Shown: positions 34,501 through 46,827, counted from the stretch's first letter. The stretch: DNA of 64,000 bases from Hyphochytrium catenoides (GCA_900088475.1 FLMG01003710.1:62426-126425); one strand, 5' to 3'. Program-made: numbers and translations. Notes: generated by a model from the sequence alone, not told the origin.

Positions 34501-37095
34501 CCAGCGAGAGAAGGAAGGCAATGCCAATACGACGGTGCAGCGTGATATGGCTGTCTTACCTGTGAAGCCTCTATCCTTGACCTGAATGACAACCGCCGCT
34601 TCTCCATTGGACACTGGGAATGTGAAGGTCTGGTTCCAGTCGGGATTCATGCTCTTCTGCTGCCAGGGCGCCGTTTCTCTCTTTTGTCCCCCACAGAAGA
34701 TGGCTACAAACGGACTGTTGACAGCTGGCACGTTGAGCTTCGTGCGCCCGATAGTCACTATAAGCTTATTGGGACATGTGGCTTGCAATGCCCTTTGTGC
34801 CTCCTACAGGAACCACGAAGAGAGATAAAAGAGACAGAGTACCGATGAGAAAAAGAGAGGGCCATAAAATTCCCCAGGTGATCAGCCGCAGTGCTCTGAG
34901 TCGCTGGACCGGACAACTCTCGCCTATCGTCCCGCCAAATGAAGGATTGGAAGATTGATCGCCCCCTAATCTGGGTCTTAAGATTGCGAGTGTAGGTGGC
35001 TCACGAAAAAGGAAGATATCGAGGTGCAAAAGTCAAGATCTGAGCTGTGCCAACAGCGTTTTAATGTGTTACGCCACAGCCCTGCCGTGCTCCTGAGCCT
35101 AATCCCTTGCTGCTTACCTTCATGCCTTGCCTACAAGCCTCTAAAAAGACAAATGTGGAGTTTTGCATCGCCGCCACAGTCCACGCGAAGTTCTCGCTCT
35201 TATCATTAGTATACCCGGACGACAGCGTCAGGCACCCCTTCACCTCTTCCTCGCGGGGCACCGGACAGAACATGCGAAGGTTCGTGCTTTTGAAGTTCAC
35301 TGCTGAGTCACTGAGGAAGGAACGTAGCCACTCGGAGTCGGAAGGCTTGACCTGACCAGAGCCACGAGAGACAAACAGAAAGAAGGCTCAACAATAGGAG
35401 AGAGAAAAGTAACGAAGATATGGCAGGTGAGCAAGGAAGGAAGGTAGACGAAGAGCCTATTCAGACAACTCCGACTTCTATGAAAAGAATGGGTAGAGAA
35501 GAAGGGCTAACTCAAAAGACCAGCGCAGCCCCGCTCCGAAGATCCGTTATTACCTGATGTGTAGACTCCAGAAACACTACCGCGGAGATCCGCTTTCTCA
35601 ATGAGACGTCAAAATTCTGAAACACCGGTTTGAACGAGCAGAGAGCCCGGGACATGTGCGGACAAAAGAGAAAGCGAAAGAATAAGGAAAGAGGCAACGC
35701 AGAGACCTGTTAGACCTACAGAATATCTTCATCGGTGGAGAGCAAGCAGCTCTTGATAGAGCATGAAGGTCTAAAGCCACTGCCTCTCACCTCTAAAAGG
35801 TCCTTCACCAGGACGCCTCCATTATAGAAGGCAATAAAACTGATCTTATCCGCCTTCGCCGGGCGGATGTATTGACTAAAAACGTAGGACGCATGCTCCC
35901 ACGGCGTCGATGATGAAGGAATGGGGACTGGGACTCCATTGTCATTGACCAGGTTGGTACCTACAGCCGTGAACCCAATTTAGAAAATTAATATTTAAAG
36001 AATGCTAGCAGCATGGATACTCAGACAAAAGCGCATCAAAGGCAGGCGTGAACAATAAGTAGCGCCAGGCGGCAGAAGAGTGGATTTCAATGCGTATACC
36101 CACCTGGGTTCAGGATTATGATGCCATAATTATTCTGCAAAGCAAGCTCTAAATATGGCAGCATTGACCCGGCCTGACCGTACCGCAAAGCCAAAGGCCG
36201 GCCCCATAGTCCGGGCTGAATACCTGAAAAGGAATACGTGAAGTTAGCAATCTTCAGGAGGAGCATGACATGGGCTTTGAAGTGAGGAGTCTGGACCCGA
36301 TGGATCGCTCACACTGGGTCCGATACGCCCGACTCTGGCTCAACAGCTCGGGCGACAACTTACCTCTGCTTGTCTGAACAAAGACAAGCAGTTTAGAGCA
36401 GACCGAGTAGTCTGGACTAGCGAAAATACTGCACTTGGCTTTGGCATCAGCATTAGGTATCCAGATCTCTCTCATTCCCAGTTCCTGTTTCATTTTCTTT
36501 TGTACGCGAAGAGTGAGCTCCGAGAGGGCCTGCAGCTGCTCAGGAGTGAGAGAGCTTGCTCCTCGCTCTTGAGACTGCGGCCGCGCTCGTGCCCGGTCCG
36601 GGCGGAAGTCTTGTCTCCCTGCGAGTGCGTCCGGACAAAGGAGACAAGTCAAGGGACGGAGAACGATGCAGAAACTAGAAGCCTTGCGAACATAGAAGCC
36701 CAGACGGGAGAAACACGTTCCACCATCACACAGAACCGCTCAACGCTTATTTGACTTCGGCAAGCGCTATCTCAAGGAGATGTGCATGAGAATTTGGATA
36801 GAGAAGGGAAGTCTATGGACAACCCAGGACAGACATTGAGAGTAGCACGAAGACCAAGACGAGCGACGCTGAGACGAGCCAAAGAGAGGTGATTTAGTGA
36901 CAGGCTAACGGATACGTCACAGGGATAACAAGAAGCCGCAGACAACAAAGGCTTCATAAGGGCACCAGATTAGCGCCGTCAGCCCGTCACCGTAGAAGGT
37001 AAATCTCCTTCCATGAGCTGCTCAGAGGCATGGAACTTACCCATTGTATTCGGCGCGCGACGAGGGTCCCCACGCACGCCATTGGGACGGTTCAT
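31512..37095 (-). CDS. Arb2-like / C2 / FYVE-like / AGC kinase fusion protein
   Basis: Thirteen exons join in phase: 37095-37041, 36618-36364, 36223-36104, 35960-35791, 35616-35554, 35351-35118, 34803-34560, 34344-34126, 33933-33695, 33335-33117, 32875-32495, 32329-32136 and 31833-31512, giving 904 residues. Residues about 50-300 match the Arb2/FAM172 domain (EIWIPNADAKAK, GIQPGLWGR, YGIIILNPGTN, SSTPWEHASYVFSQYI, KRISAVVFLEST). About 305-440 is a C2 domain (KLIVTIGRTKL, MNPDWNQTFTFPV). About 463-530 is a FYVE-like zinc finger (CYLC, RKHQCRLC, CTSC, CKAC). About 555-904 is an AGC kinase with GRGAFGKV, YAMKILKK, YRDLKLEN, TDFGLS, TICGTAEYMAPELL, and the C-tail hydrophobic motif FENFSY. The kinase resembles the Akt/S6K/SGK group. 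The fusion is inferred: the exon at 34803 has an in-frame stop just before it and so needs an upstream exon, and the Arb2 exon supplies a strong donor in matching phase. Two separate genes remain possible. Confidence 0.75.
33057..33100. repeat. GA-rich microsatellite in kinase intron
   Basis: Imperfect (GA)n adjoining the donor of exon 33335-33117. It is CT-rich on the gene's sense strand. Confidence 0.9.
34031..34096. repeat. GA/CAGA microsatellite in kinase intron
   Basis: (GA)n with GACA units between the C2 and FYVE-like exons. It is CT-rich on the gene's sense strand. Confidence 0.9.
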
Positions 37096-37580
37096 AGTTA
37101 GGCCCTTGTCCAACTCTCTCTTTTAGTTCCAGCCCAAAATTATCCTGTCGACATGGGTCCTAATCCTGCAGCTTCTATCCTGCCAGACGTAGAAGGTGGT
37201 ATAACTCTCACTTCCTCTTTGTTCCGGCTCACCGGTCACGGAGCGTACGTAGTCTTGGGAAGATCTCCCCTTGGGCTCAAGCGCAAGAGTAGAGATGCCC
37301 GCAGCCAACGGCAACGGGAGCACGGAGCAAAGTTCGTCGCTAAGCAACCTTCAGGTTCACGATACAGCTCCGACCTCCTCCAAAGAGAGTCTCCTTTAGT
37401 TAAAACAGGCGATATAAGGTGCCGAAGTCCAGGCCCAAACGCTTTCTCTTTTTGCAGTAGAAGAAGAGAAAAGAGCGTCTACCCGACACAGAGAGATTGA
37501 GGAGGAAAAGACAGATAGATGGAAAGGTGACCGAAGTCCGACGCTATAAGAAGCGCCGTGCGAGGCTAGCGAGTAGAGTC

Positions 37581-37581
<1 letters not shown>

Positions 37582-37630
<49 letters not shown>
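37582..37630. repeat. (CT)n microsatellite
   Basis: Almost pure CT, upstream of the kinase-fusion start. Confidence 0.95.
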
Positions 37631-37638
<8 letters not shown>

Positions 37639-37825
37639 GTCTCCCCTTGCCTCTATTATAGCATTGTCGGTCTCTGTCTTGACGGAGACGCGAGATGCGA
37701 TGGAGCGGGCGCGGAAGCCTTAAAGTTCCCAGAGGTAGTGGCAAGAAGCCCAGAGAGACAGAGTTAGAACGAGCGCGAGAGCTCACAGAAAGCAACCAGA
37801 AGTGAGAGAGACAAAAGATAGACAC

Positions 37826-37852
37826 AGAGAGAGAGAGAGAGAGAGAGAGAGG
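37826..37852. repeat. (GA)n microsatellite
   Basis: Short GA run, reverse complement in type of the CT run 200 bases away; the two could pair. Confidence 0.9.
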
Positions 37853-38129
37853 ACCGGAAGCGAGTTGACAGAAATATACAGTAACGAGAGGACAGGAAGA
37901 GGAACTAACTGCAGGCAAGACAGAGCCCGGTTGAGAGGAGGAGGGTCAGGGAAGGTCAAGGAGTGAGGTGCAGATAGACAGAGCCTCAAAGAGAGAGAGA
38001 AAAGTCGAGAGATGAGATATGGCTGGAACCTGCCCACCTCGCATTTCGCAACGCCCTCACTTCCTCTCTCTCTCCTCCTCCTGTCCCTCTCTTATTCTGT
38101 CCTCTCTCTGTACGTCGTTCCTCTCTGTA

Positions 38130-38161
<32 letters not shown>

Positions 38162-38200
38162 GGTCTCTGTCTCTGTCTGTCTCATCTCTCTCTCTCTCTC
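38130..38200. repeat. CT/TCTG microsatellite
   Basis: Interrupted (CT)n with TCTG units. It produces long spurious Ser/Leu frames. Confidence 0.9.
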
Positions 38201-38362
38201 CTCTTCACTCTTCTGTCCTTACTTTGTCTCTGTTTATACTCACTGCCCAATCTCTCCCTATTCTTTCTCTCTTCCAATCCTCTATCTCATCGTGTCTCTT
38301 TCTCACCCAGAGCCCCTAATAATTACCTGCGCACTGCCATTACTACCTGATCTGTCTTGAAA

Positions 38363-38832
38363 ATGGCGCTCTGTCTCGCATCTGCTACAGCATGTAAGCC
38401 AGCTAAATCCTATCTCTCTGGGCCCCAACCTCGTCACATCCCACCCACCGTCGAGAGGATCTACACCTCTCTAGAGAGGGCCATGGAGGAAGTGATCCAC
38501 AGTACACAACTGAACCCTTTCGTCCACTGAAAGCAGTAATGAGTGATCTTTTCAATTACTTTAAAGGGCTATTGGCAAACCCACTATTTCTATTTTGGCC
38601 ACTGTACCCCCATTGAAAGAGTGTGGGCCAAACTTCTGCCCCATCCTCCAATGTGCACAAACCTCTAAAGCTAAACCTAGGGGGATCTCAGCAGTGTACG
38701 AGGAGAATTCCGTCCCTTACCTCGTCCCTAGAAACCAGCCCAGACATCGATTTCAATGGCCGATTGAGGCTAGAAACTCCCCAAACTCCCTTCAAAGAAG
38801 GATCGCTGAAAGACACTCAGTTAGAGGAATAG
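38363..38832 (+). CDS. Possible small protein, unknown
   Basis: An ATG at 38363 opens a 55-codon frame with protein-like composition (RHIPPTVERIYTSLERAMEE). A second coding-looking frame about 38640-38832 has polar sequence (HKPLKLNLGGSQ, DFNGRLRLETPQTP). Whether they are two exons of one gene is not clear, because I found no donor/acceptor pair that closes the phase. No family recognised. Confidence 0.25.
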
Positions 38833-39485
38833 TCCTTCAGGGGCCGGCCGGGTGGGGGTGGTCACACTTGTTGTATTTTCTCCGCATATCAACCATTTCG
38901 TTTGCTTATAGTTATCTATTCTGAAAGGTTTTGTGCGGAATGATTTGATAACTGAATGACCTGGATGAAACGGATGGATCTGTGGATCTGACTTTTGAGT
39001 GTCTTCAACTTTATAAAAAAATTTGCATCAAGGGCTTTTGTGCCTGATCTCAAGCGAAGCTTCATCGGCTTTCATAGTCATTATTAGGAGCCAAATAGCC
39101 GTCTACATGCCACCGCGAAGGTTTTTCGCTTCTGCAGAACTCCTGCTTAACACTATTGTTATCTCGCCTATCTAGTTCAAGGAACACCTTAAGCAAACCC
39201 TGGAGCTCTCACATCTCGTCTTGATCGCTATGACAAAACTGCAGCTTATTCAAGCTCCTTGTATTCTTCAAATACTTTTAAAGAGAAGGAACATATGCAG
39301 CACAGCTAACTAGCTGTCGCAATCCTCCGGCCGTTAAAGGCCGTAGGGTTTAGAGATCTGCCGCCAACCGGTTCCCCTGGCTGAGCAGCCCTTCTCTGGC
39401 GGCCTGCATAAAAAGCAGAGCAGAATGCTATAGAATTCCATGCTTTCTGCCTACCATTGGGGATAGTATAAAAAACTGCAAGGGC

Positions 39486-41055
39486 CTAGACTTTTGACGA
39501 GAGTGATGCAGCGGTTGAGTTGGGGGGCACACGGCGCCGTAGCTGTTGAACGAAATCAGCAATCATCAAGGGCCACTCCGCCTTGACTTCCTGATAAGTT
39601 GAGGCGACGTGGAGTCTGGAACCACCTATTGCATCATGAAGCTTTTTAGCCGTCGACAAGGGATGGACGGGATCCTCACCCCATGCGAGGATAAGCGTTG
39701 GCGCTAAGATAGCTCTAATCTCATCCAGGCTAGGTAAGTCGCATAACGCTGCGCCCTTTAGAATATTGGAGAGGACAGTTTTCTGGGTCGTCCCTTCGTT
39801 GGCAGTCCCTCCTTCCCTCAGGCACCTGAACTCTGCCAAATGCTTGGCGCTGATCTTATTGTATTGCACTCCGGCCGCACGGAAGATCTCGAGAGAAGGT
39901 TTCTGAATAAAAAGAGATTAGTTCACAGGCCATTCCTTCATATCGGCAGTCTCGACAACCATTACCTCTGCCTTCACTTCGCTGTTTCCTTCCTTAACGA
40001 CAGATTGCCCCAGTGCTCCCATTTACCTTTTCTTTGTTGACCCATATGCACTCACTAATACTTAACGTCTCTCTTTCTTACTACGCCGGCCACCACCGTC
40101 GTTCCAGCGAGCATATTTACTCGCAACTTACATCGGCAAAAGTTGACAAGTATTCGTCCAATCCTTTCTCTTCAATCAGTTCCGCTCCTCGAACCATCTT
40201 TCCCCTCTGTGTGGCGTCTCTGGTCTCCCAGGCAGTCGGAGGAATAACAAGGATGAGGCCAAGAACTCTCTCAGGGGCCTGCAGAGCAGCGTAAATTGAA
40301 GTCGCACAGCCCATTGACATACCTTAACATAATGGAAACGTGTCAGCTATGCGTTAACAAAATCAAAGCAGGGATAGGGACAAGAGAATCCAAAGCTTGA
40401 GAATACAGAGAACTAGTATTCCTAGAACTAGCAGACCATGGACTGAGGCGTCCTATTGGATAGATGCAATGACGCAATCAGTGAGACGACATGAGCAAAA
40501 GCGTACAAGGTGGACGATAGAATAGCATCGCAAGCTGAGAGCCAAGCATCACAGAGTCGCCAGGAACATAAGCAAGGAAATAGATCGAGGCAGAATCGCT
40601 CAATTACCTCCGCAGACGAACTGCTCGATTCCGATCTCTGTCGTTAGAGCAAGACAATCTCTTGCTAGATTCTCCCATTTATAATCCTCGGGCCTAAAGG
40701 TGCCCTGTGAGCCACCGTGGCCACGTGCATCATAGCGTATACACTCTACGCCTTCCACTTGTTGCCATAATCTGGCAGAAAAGACTTCTGCCTCGTCAAG
40801 AATATCCATACAATTAAAGAGACCGTGCAGGAAGACAAGCGGTACTCGCTCTTTTGAACTTGAAGTCGCCTCCTTGGCCTGATCATCTTTATCTTCGTAT
40901 AACACCCTAGGAATACCAAGGAAGGACAAGGAGAGGTTTTAGCTAGAACATGTGTCCTTGGCCTGCGATGAGACCAACAGAGTACATGCTGACCTTTCAA
41001 CCTGCAACTCCACTCCATTAACGGCCACCAATCTCCTAGCTGCTGCTCCTTCCAT
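39486..41055 (-). CDS. Alpha/beta hydrolase
   Basis: A soluble alpha/beta-hydrolase-fold enzyme of 322 residues. Exons 41055-40994, 40906-40608, 40322-40132 and 39902-39486 join in phase. VPLVFLHGLFNCMD is the oxyanion-hole strand-turn. IRYDARGHGGS matches the conserved YDxRGHG loop. GMSMG is the nucleophile elbow with Ser (split by an intron after the first Gly). APTLILAWGEDPVHPL carries the usual acid Asp. The expected C-terminal His is probably in LHVASTYQEVK or nearby but is not certain. Start chosen at 41055, because the first exon completes a beta-strand (LVAVNGVELQVER) typical of the family N-terminus. The reaction cannot be told; esterases, epoxide hydrolases and haloperoxidase-like enzymes share these motifs. 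Confidence 0.88.
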
Positions 41056-41811
41056 GTTTCCTTTATGGACACTAGATGCTGTTTAGCGCTGCCTAACGTC
41101 CTCAGTGCGCTGTTTCTTGCGTGCCTTGAAGACTTAACATGGACCTCCGTCCCCAGATCTTTGGGTCTGTTGGCCTGTCAGCCTCCAAAGCTGAAGATCA
41201 TCATCATCTCATCAGAATCCATCACCCACGCTGTTGTGACTAGTAGTAGTCATAATAATAGCCGCAGAACTTGCCTGACTAGTGCCAAAGCATTTTGGGG
41301 TTATTGATCCAAAAGGCAAGAGGTAGTAATAAACAGAAGCGTGCAGACCTCCTCCTGGGGTATGGGCATCCTTCCAGCATTTCATAGCCAAATGCAGATC
41401 AATCTTTGTGATGTTTATGGAGCTGCGATGAAGGCTGGCGTCTCGCTTCATTGCGCCTGACGCCTGTGATGCACAGGCTGCATCTGAGAATCATTGGAAG
41501 GGGAACAAAGAGGCGTAGCTGGGATGAAGAGAGAGGCGCTTTTGCGGGGTTTTACCCTTACCACTATATCGATACTCTGTTCGCTGTGCATGGTATGAAT
41601 GCGCTCCCTCCCTCATTCACTGCTTTATGAGTAAGAACACGAAGCGGCTTTGGAAGTGAGGCCCAGCGGCACAGTGCTTACCAAGGAGGTTACATCGCCC
41701 GAGCGACTAGCGGATCTATGGGGAGGTCCCTTTAGCAAAGTATTCCTTAGATGCCAAGAAGTAACTTACGTGGCATCATTGATAAACCCTATAAACTCAA
41801 TAGGTCAAATA
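41056..41811. other. Intergenic region
   Basis: Between the hydrolase start and the end of the next minus-strand gene. Only short unsupported frames. TAATAATA-type simple sequence near 41250. Confidence 0.5.
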
Positions 41812-44800
41812 CTAGATCCTAGATGTGATCTCGACTGAGCCATGGGACCAACGGCCGCCGACCACGCCTCCATGCTGGCAAGTCCATGGCCTTGGAAGGC
41901 CTTTAAGGGAAAGATGAGTATGGACGTTGATGTCCGATGAGCTTGGACAAGTTATCGGTAAACAGGAGCAATTCCTCATCTCTGTATTTGTTTCCAATGT
42001 TTCCATTGTCTCGCGTTCTTGCCTAGTCTGGGTTAGTTGAAGTTTCCGGGTGGCTGCTTCTTTCTCCAGTTTGCGGGTGGCTGCTTCTTCCTCTTCCTCA
42101 TTACGAAACGGCGCAGCTGGCGCCGCCAAACTTGGAATTTGAGGTAGCACTCTGCCATAGAAGGCTAAAGAAGATGGGGTAGGCCGAAAGAATCAATCAT
42201 TAACAGTGAAGCAGTGTGACAAGCGTGTCAAGGTCAGCAATGTACGATTAGTGAAAGAGAAGAGAGGAAGACAGGGAAACGAGTAGGAAAGCCCTGATCG
42301 AGAGTGGAAAGCTGGACCAGACAGAGAGAGAGTGCCATCAATCGGGAGAGTCCAACAAGTCTGTAAGGGAAGCAAGCGGAAAGGAGGAAATGGCCATCAA
42401 GTAGCGGAGAGTCTGAAGACTGATGTTAGGGCTCTCAGGGCCCAAGAGATGCGAGGTTAAACACTTCAATGCCTCTAACCTGTGATCACTGTCGAAGCTC
42501 GTGAAGAAGAGGGAGAATACACCCTTGAAGGCTCTATATGAGAGAGTCACGTCTGTGGCTTGGAAAGTCGGTGACAAAATGGGAATCTCCGCCACCGCCT
42601 GGAGCACCTAAGGAGTAGAAGGATGATGGAATGAGGTTTGATGAGAAAGGAAAGAAACCTAAAGTATCTAAAGCTGTGGCTGACCAGCCCGCTGTGTACA
42701 AGCTCCTTCCTTGGTATATAAAAGACAAGGTGAAAGAAGACTAAGGAGGAAATAGGAGAACAAATGGAGGGAACGAAACAGGATGGCAATTTGCAGACCT
42801 TCACTGTCAAATATCTCTACCGGTTTAGACCATGCGATGAGAACAGAATTTGATGAGATCTCAAACGGTCTCCTCAAGAGGCTTACCTCGTTTAGCTCGG
42901 TCTGCTCGATATCCAGCAGAAGAGCGAATCGTCTCACGGTACTCAGGAGAACTACTACTTCAGGCTCCTCGCTGGGGAACTCTGCGGTGGCCGTCGGGAT
43001 TGCCTCGACCTGTTCCCCCCTCCTTTGATCCCCACCTTCAAGTCTTTTGTTAATTTCAGATTTTCCCATTTTGACGCTGAGAATGGTGAACACGTCCTGG
43101 GAGTATCGTTCCCTAAGAGCAACAGGTAAGTAGGTAACCATAGTGAGTTAGAGAGAGACCGATAAGGTGCAATGGAGGTGGGGCTGACATCAAGGGAAAG
43201 CGCAGAGCAGGAGGTAGCGCAAAGGAGAAAGGGGGATCAGAAGGAGGAGCTACGCATGAATCTTTTTCCCATTTGTTGTGCTTGCCATACTGGAGGTTGG
43301 TCTCTTTTGCTACTACTTCCACCCATCTTTTGTCTACCCATATCAGGCTTATCTCAGTCTGTTAGGTTATCTGCATTTTCCCCGTAGCCGCCTTCTTAGA
43401 GATTCTCCCTTCCTCTGCCCATTCTCTCCTCCTCCAATCTCTTTGTATCAGCGGCCCTTTGACCCTGCAGGTACATCGAGACTGTAGGTCAAACACGACC
43501 GTACCAGAACTGCTTGCAACACTTAAAGTTGAGGGCGCAAATCATCAGCGTGGCGATTAGAAAGCTCTCGTAGGTAACGAAGCCAGAGCGTGTATGGTCT
43601 ACACAGAAACGAATGTTAGCCTGAATCTGCTTAGAGACGAGAGGCCTCCAAGCCAGTTGACGCGTTCAGAAATAGCTAGAAATAGAAGAAGAAGCCTGCG
43701 GACAGCGACTAGCACAGCAGCTTGCCGACAACAGGAATGATTAAGGCGGAGCTTGCAACACCACTTTGAGGGTGTCCAATGACTCATAGGGAGCCCTATT
43801 AATAGCTAAGTAAAAGAGAAAGCGTATCTGCGGGAGAGAAATGCACTGACAGTCAGGGTAGCCGGCCCCACGACAAAAGAAGTGAGACGAACCTAAGAAG
43901 TCGAACATATTTAGACAGTAATGGTCAGGAAAGTCTCCAATATCCCTCAGATGCCTCACAAATTCACACTCCTCCAGCACTGAGCCATGCTGACCTAGTG
44001 AGCCATCTGCCGCTCCGTTGGAGAAGGAAAGAGTTATGACGGGAAAGATCGTCAGAGTCCGAATAAAGTATAGAGATGAGAAACTGAAGATTACATCTGC
44101 CGCAGGAGGACTAGAGAGAGAAATTGGCTCATGTTGAGCTTCAGAGATTTTGTTCACCTCGGGCAGGTGTTAATGGTGTTGCCTAGGCACGGTAGCTGGA
44201 GAAGAGTAAAGGTACATAGCAAAGTGGGCTGGACATTTGGGAAAAAGTACCAGAGGTCAGCTTACCTAAGCCATTGACAGTAACATAGTGGTTCTGCTGC
44301 TCCTGCAGATACTTATAGAAAGCCTGCTGAACTGGCTGAGTCTGCAGCAATTCGAGGAGGATCTAGACCCAATGAGCGAAGAGGAGGGTGAGGCAGAATA
44401 CCACCAAGAAGAAGAGGATAACACTTAGGAGTCACATCAAAACCCATACAGTCTGGTGGCGAGAGCTTCGAGGAAAGGAGAATATGTGAGAGGAACGATA
44501 GATTCCACCAAGAGCCCAATGGACAGCTCAGATGCAATAAAGAGTTTTGAAGTCTTTGTACTGCATCAGCTAGCCTTGCCTTGGGAGATTCCTCAGAAAC
44601 CCCTGTTGATGTGAGCAAAGTGGAACAAGTGAGATTTTACTTCTCGCCAAGCGCCTGAAGAGGAGGCCCAGGCAGGCAAGACGATCATGTGAAAGGGAAC
44701 TTACTCTCCCCAAGCGGCGCCAAAATGCTGTTGAAGAACTTGAGGTTGATCTGCGAGGAGAGGTGATGGTGCACGAAGGTAAGAACCTCTCTGTCTTGTC

Positions 44801-46000
44801 GACCATTGCAATGTTGCTGATCACTTCTATCGACCTTGAAGAGGCGAAACTCTTACTCTCTCTACTCTTTGCCCTTTTCTTCTTTCCTCTTCGACCTCCC
44901 TGTCAAGTCCTCTCAAAAGCACTCTTGAAGACGAACGAAGTCCTCGCCCATATCATATGCTTTTCGGTTCCGCTCGTCACCCAATGCACTCAGTCATCTT
45001 GCTTAGTGGTACGCATATCCCCGACTAGCAGTCCTGCTCTTTGCTTACCTGCATCCCTCCCCAGATGTGTTGGCTTGGAGCTCTTCAGTATGTTGTCTGC
45101 ATTAGAAAGTAGTAACAATTGGGCGTAAGAGAAGCCCAGGGCAGGAGGACGAGCGATTGCTTCGAGAGTGTATAGAGTTGACGTGACTGCTTTGGTTAGT
45201 GGCAGACGGACCTAAGAGAGGGACGCTAATGCCCTTTAACTCACTAGGACCGTCATTGCTTCACTGATGGTGCTTCTCCTTGGGCCGCCAAAAGCAACAG
45301 CTTCGGTATTCTAATATGAAGAAGCATGACTTCCGCTATGATAGGTCATTGGAGTCAGCACACTCGAAGGGCACGTGTGTTCCCTCTAGACCTCGCATCC
45401 AGCCATAAGATAGAAACAGACGGCAGTAGTGATGTACCAGGATGCCAGGGCTGATAGAGAGAGACAGGTTGATAAGCTCATCAAACCGCTGAGGTGCGCT
45501 GACAGCTCTAAAAGCTCGATAAATGACCTTTCGACGATTGGCAGCATGGAGCTTCCCCGCTATTGCGACTATCTAAGGGATTTTTTGCTGTTCACGCCCA
45601 AGCTTTGTATAGACCGCTCAGTTTCTTGAGTGTAAAACAGACATTATGGGGACGTGGACGACGCTGAGTTGCTATGATTGTACCTCTGAAGCCACTTGCG
45701 GCAGATCGCAGTTCTGGGATAGCTGGCGAAGACTGGAAGATAGAGCTGCTGATGTTGGGATAAGCGATGGAGATTGCTTGCTGCTCCCTTTACAAGGACG
45801 GAGGACCGAGAAGATCTCCGTAAGAAGCTTACGCCACGCGTCAGTATGTGAAGGTTAGCCAGTGGACAGGTAGTGAAGACAAAGGGAGAGCGCAAGGCAG
45901 TCAGCCGGGGGTCCTGCTGAGAAAGCCTGTGAAGGACATCTAATTCTTTGAGAAGCATATGTTTGATGTGTTCAACTGCAAAGGTGATGTGTGTCTTATA
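41812..46000 (-). CDS. Large helical protein of unknown family, partial model
   Basis: Many clear coding exons but no recognised domain. Exons 45572-45438 (IVAIAGKLHAANRR...), 45211-45049 (VRLPLTKAVTSTLYTLEAIA...) and 44794-44705 (REVLTFVHHHLSSQI...) join in phase, followed by VSEESPKARLADAVQRLQNS, LLELLQTQPVQQAFYKYLQ, and CEFVRHLRDIGDFPDHYC (about 43991-43892). Later exons carry TVRRFALLLDIEQTELNE, joined in phase to VLQAVAEIPILSPTF, then a Glu-rich coiled coil with the internal repeat EAATRKLEKEAATRKLQ, ending at 41812. Long alternating amphipathic helices suggest a HEAT/ARM-like solenoid, but I see no diagnostic repeat. The 5' end near 45960-46240 is not settled, and two or more genes could be merged here. 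Confidence 0.5.
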
Positions 46001-46279
46001 TGGCTATTTTTGCAATCAATTTTCTCTCCCACCGCCTAGCTTTATCCCCAAAAAGCCTAAAGAAATAGGACGCCTTCCTCCCCTGGCTCAAATAGTACAG
46101 ATGCTGCCTGGATGCATGCAGGTATCTTCTGCTTGGTGTCTCAAAGTCAGATATACATATAGGCCTGTTGGTATGCTTGGCGGCCGAAGGACAGGGGCGC
46201 CCCATAGAAACGCTGACCAATTTGGCTGGTGGCAGACCTCGCATGCGCCAGACGAAAGGGAGACTGGTGTGGGTTGAGT

Positions 46280-46827
46280 TTAGATATCATCGAAGTCAAA
46301 GCCAATGTCGTCGTCATCGCCTCCTTCTAAGCCGCCTGCACCCTCGGCTGAGATTTCATTGATTCTTGCTGACTCTGGAAGTTCTCCGTATGCCTTTAGT
46401 TGACGAGCTTCATCTGCATTGTACTTGTGGATGACGTCCACCTTTCCATCCTGGTACTCACGCAAGCTGACGAGAATGATATCTCCAGCGCTAACCCAGA
46501 CCTTCTTACGCATCTTTCCACGAATATGGCCTAGACGTGTGGTACCGTCGAAGCAATAAGCCTCCAAACGGCCATTACCAAGCATTCTGATGACCTGGGC
46601 GTATTCTGAGCGAATAGAGTGGAACGCAAGCGAATCGGGAAGAGTCAGATTATGAATATATGAAGCATTAGAAAGTCTTTCAAAGCAGAGAAGAGATAGT
46701 TGCATATTACTGCGCAGAAGAGCGTACCTTGGCCATCCTCTTTGAATTCGAGCTCACGTTTGTTTTCCTCGTTCTCGTTCTTGCCTCTACGTCTGTTCTT
46801 GCCACCCTTTCCCTTATTCTTCGGCAT
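46280..46827 (-). CDS. Translation initiation factor eIF1A
   Basis: Complete eIF1A, 141 residues, which binds the 40S ribosomal subunit and promotes scanning and start-codon selection. Exons 46827-46728 and 46605-46280 join in phase. The N-terminal basic tail [20 protein letters not shown] is nearly universal. The OB fold shows [41 protein letters not shown] and [16 protein letters not shown]. The acidic C-terminal tail ends [11 protein letters not shown], the conserved element that contacts eIF5B. Length is typical. Confidence 0.97.

Larger units (their letters stand above)
37096..39485. other. Repeat-rich region between kinase fusion and hydrolase
   Basis: Holds the promoter side of the kinase fusion, three microsatellites, a possible small plus-strand gene at 38363-38832, and the 3' side of the hydrolase gene. 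The 115-codon plus frame at 37153-37500 overlaps sequence next to the kinase start and has no domain. Confidence 0.5.

Noticed and set aside
35061-35117. Stop codon shortly after the Arb2 exon, implying a separate Arb2 gene
   Set aside because: The 19 read-through residues look random, the donor GTAAGC is strong, and the next exon cannot start by itself. Kept only as an alternative.
37544-38360. Long Ser/Leu- and Arg/Glu-rich frames
   Set aside because: They are translations of CT/GA microsatellites, not genes.
42430-42500. Continuation of the exon after SFDSDHR as coding to a stop
   Set aside because: An intron starting at GTTAGAGG joins in phase to a Glu-rich exon through a split Arg codon, a better model; retention remains possible.
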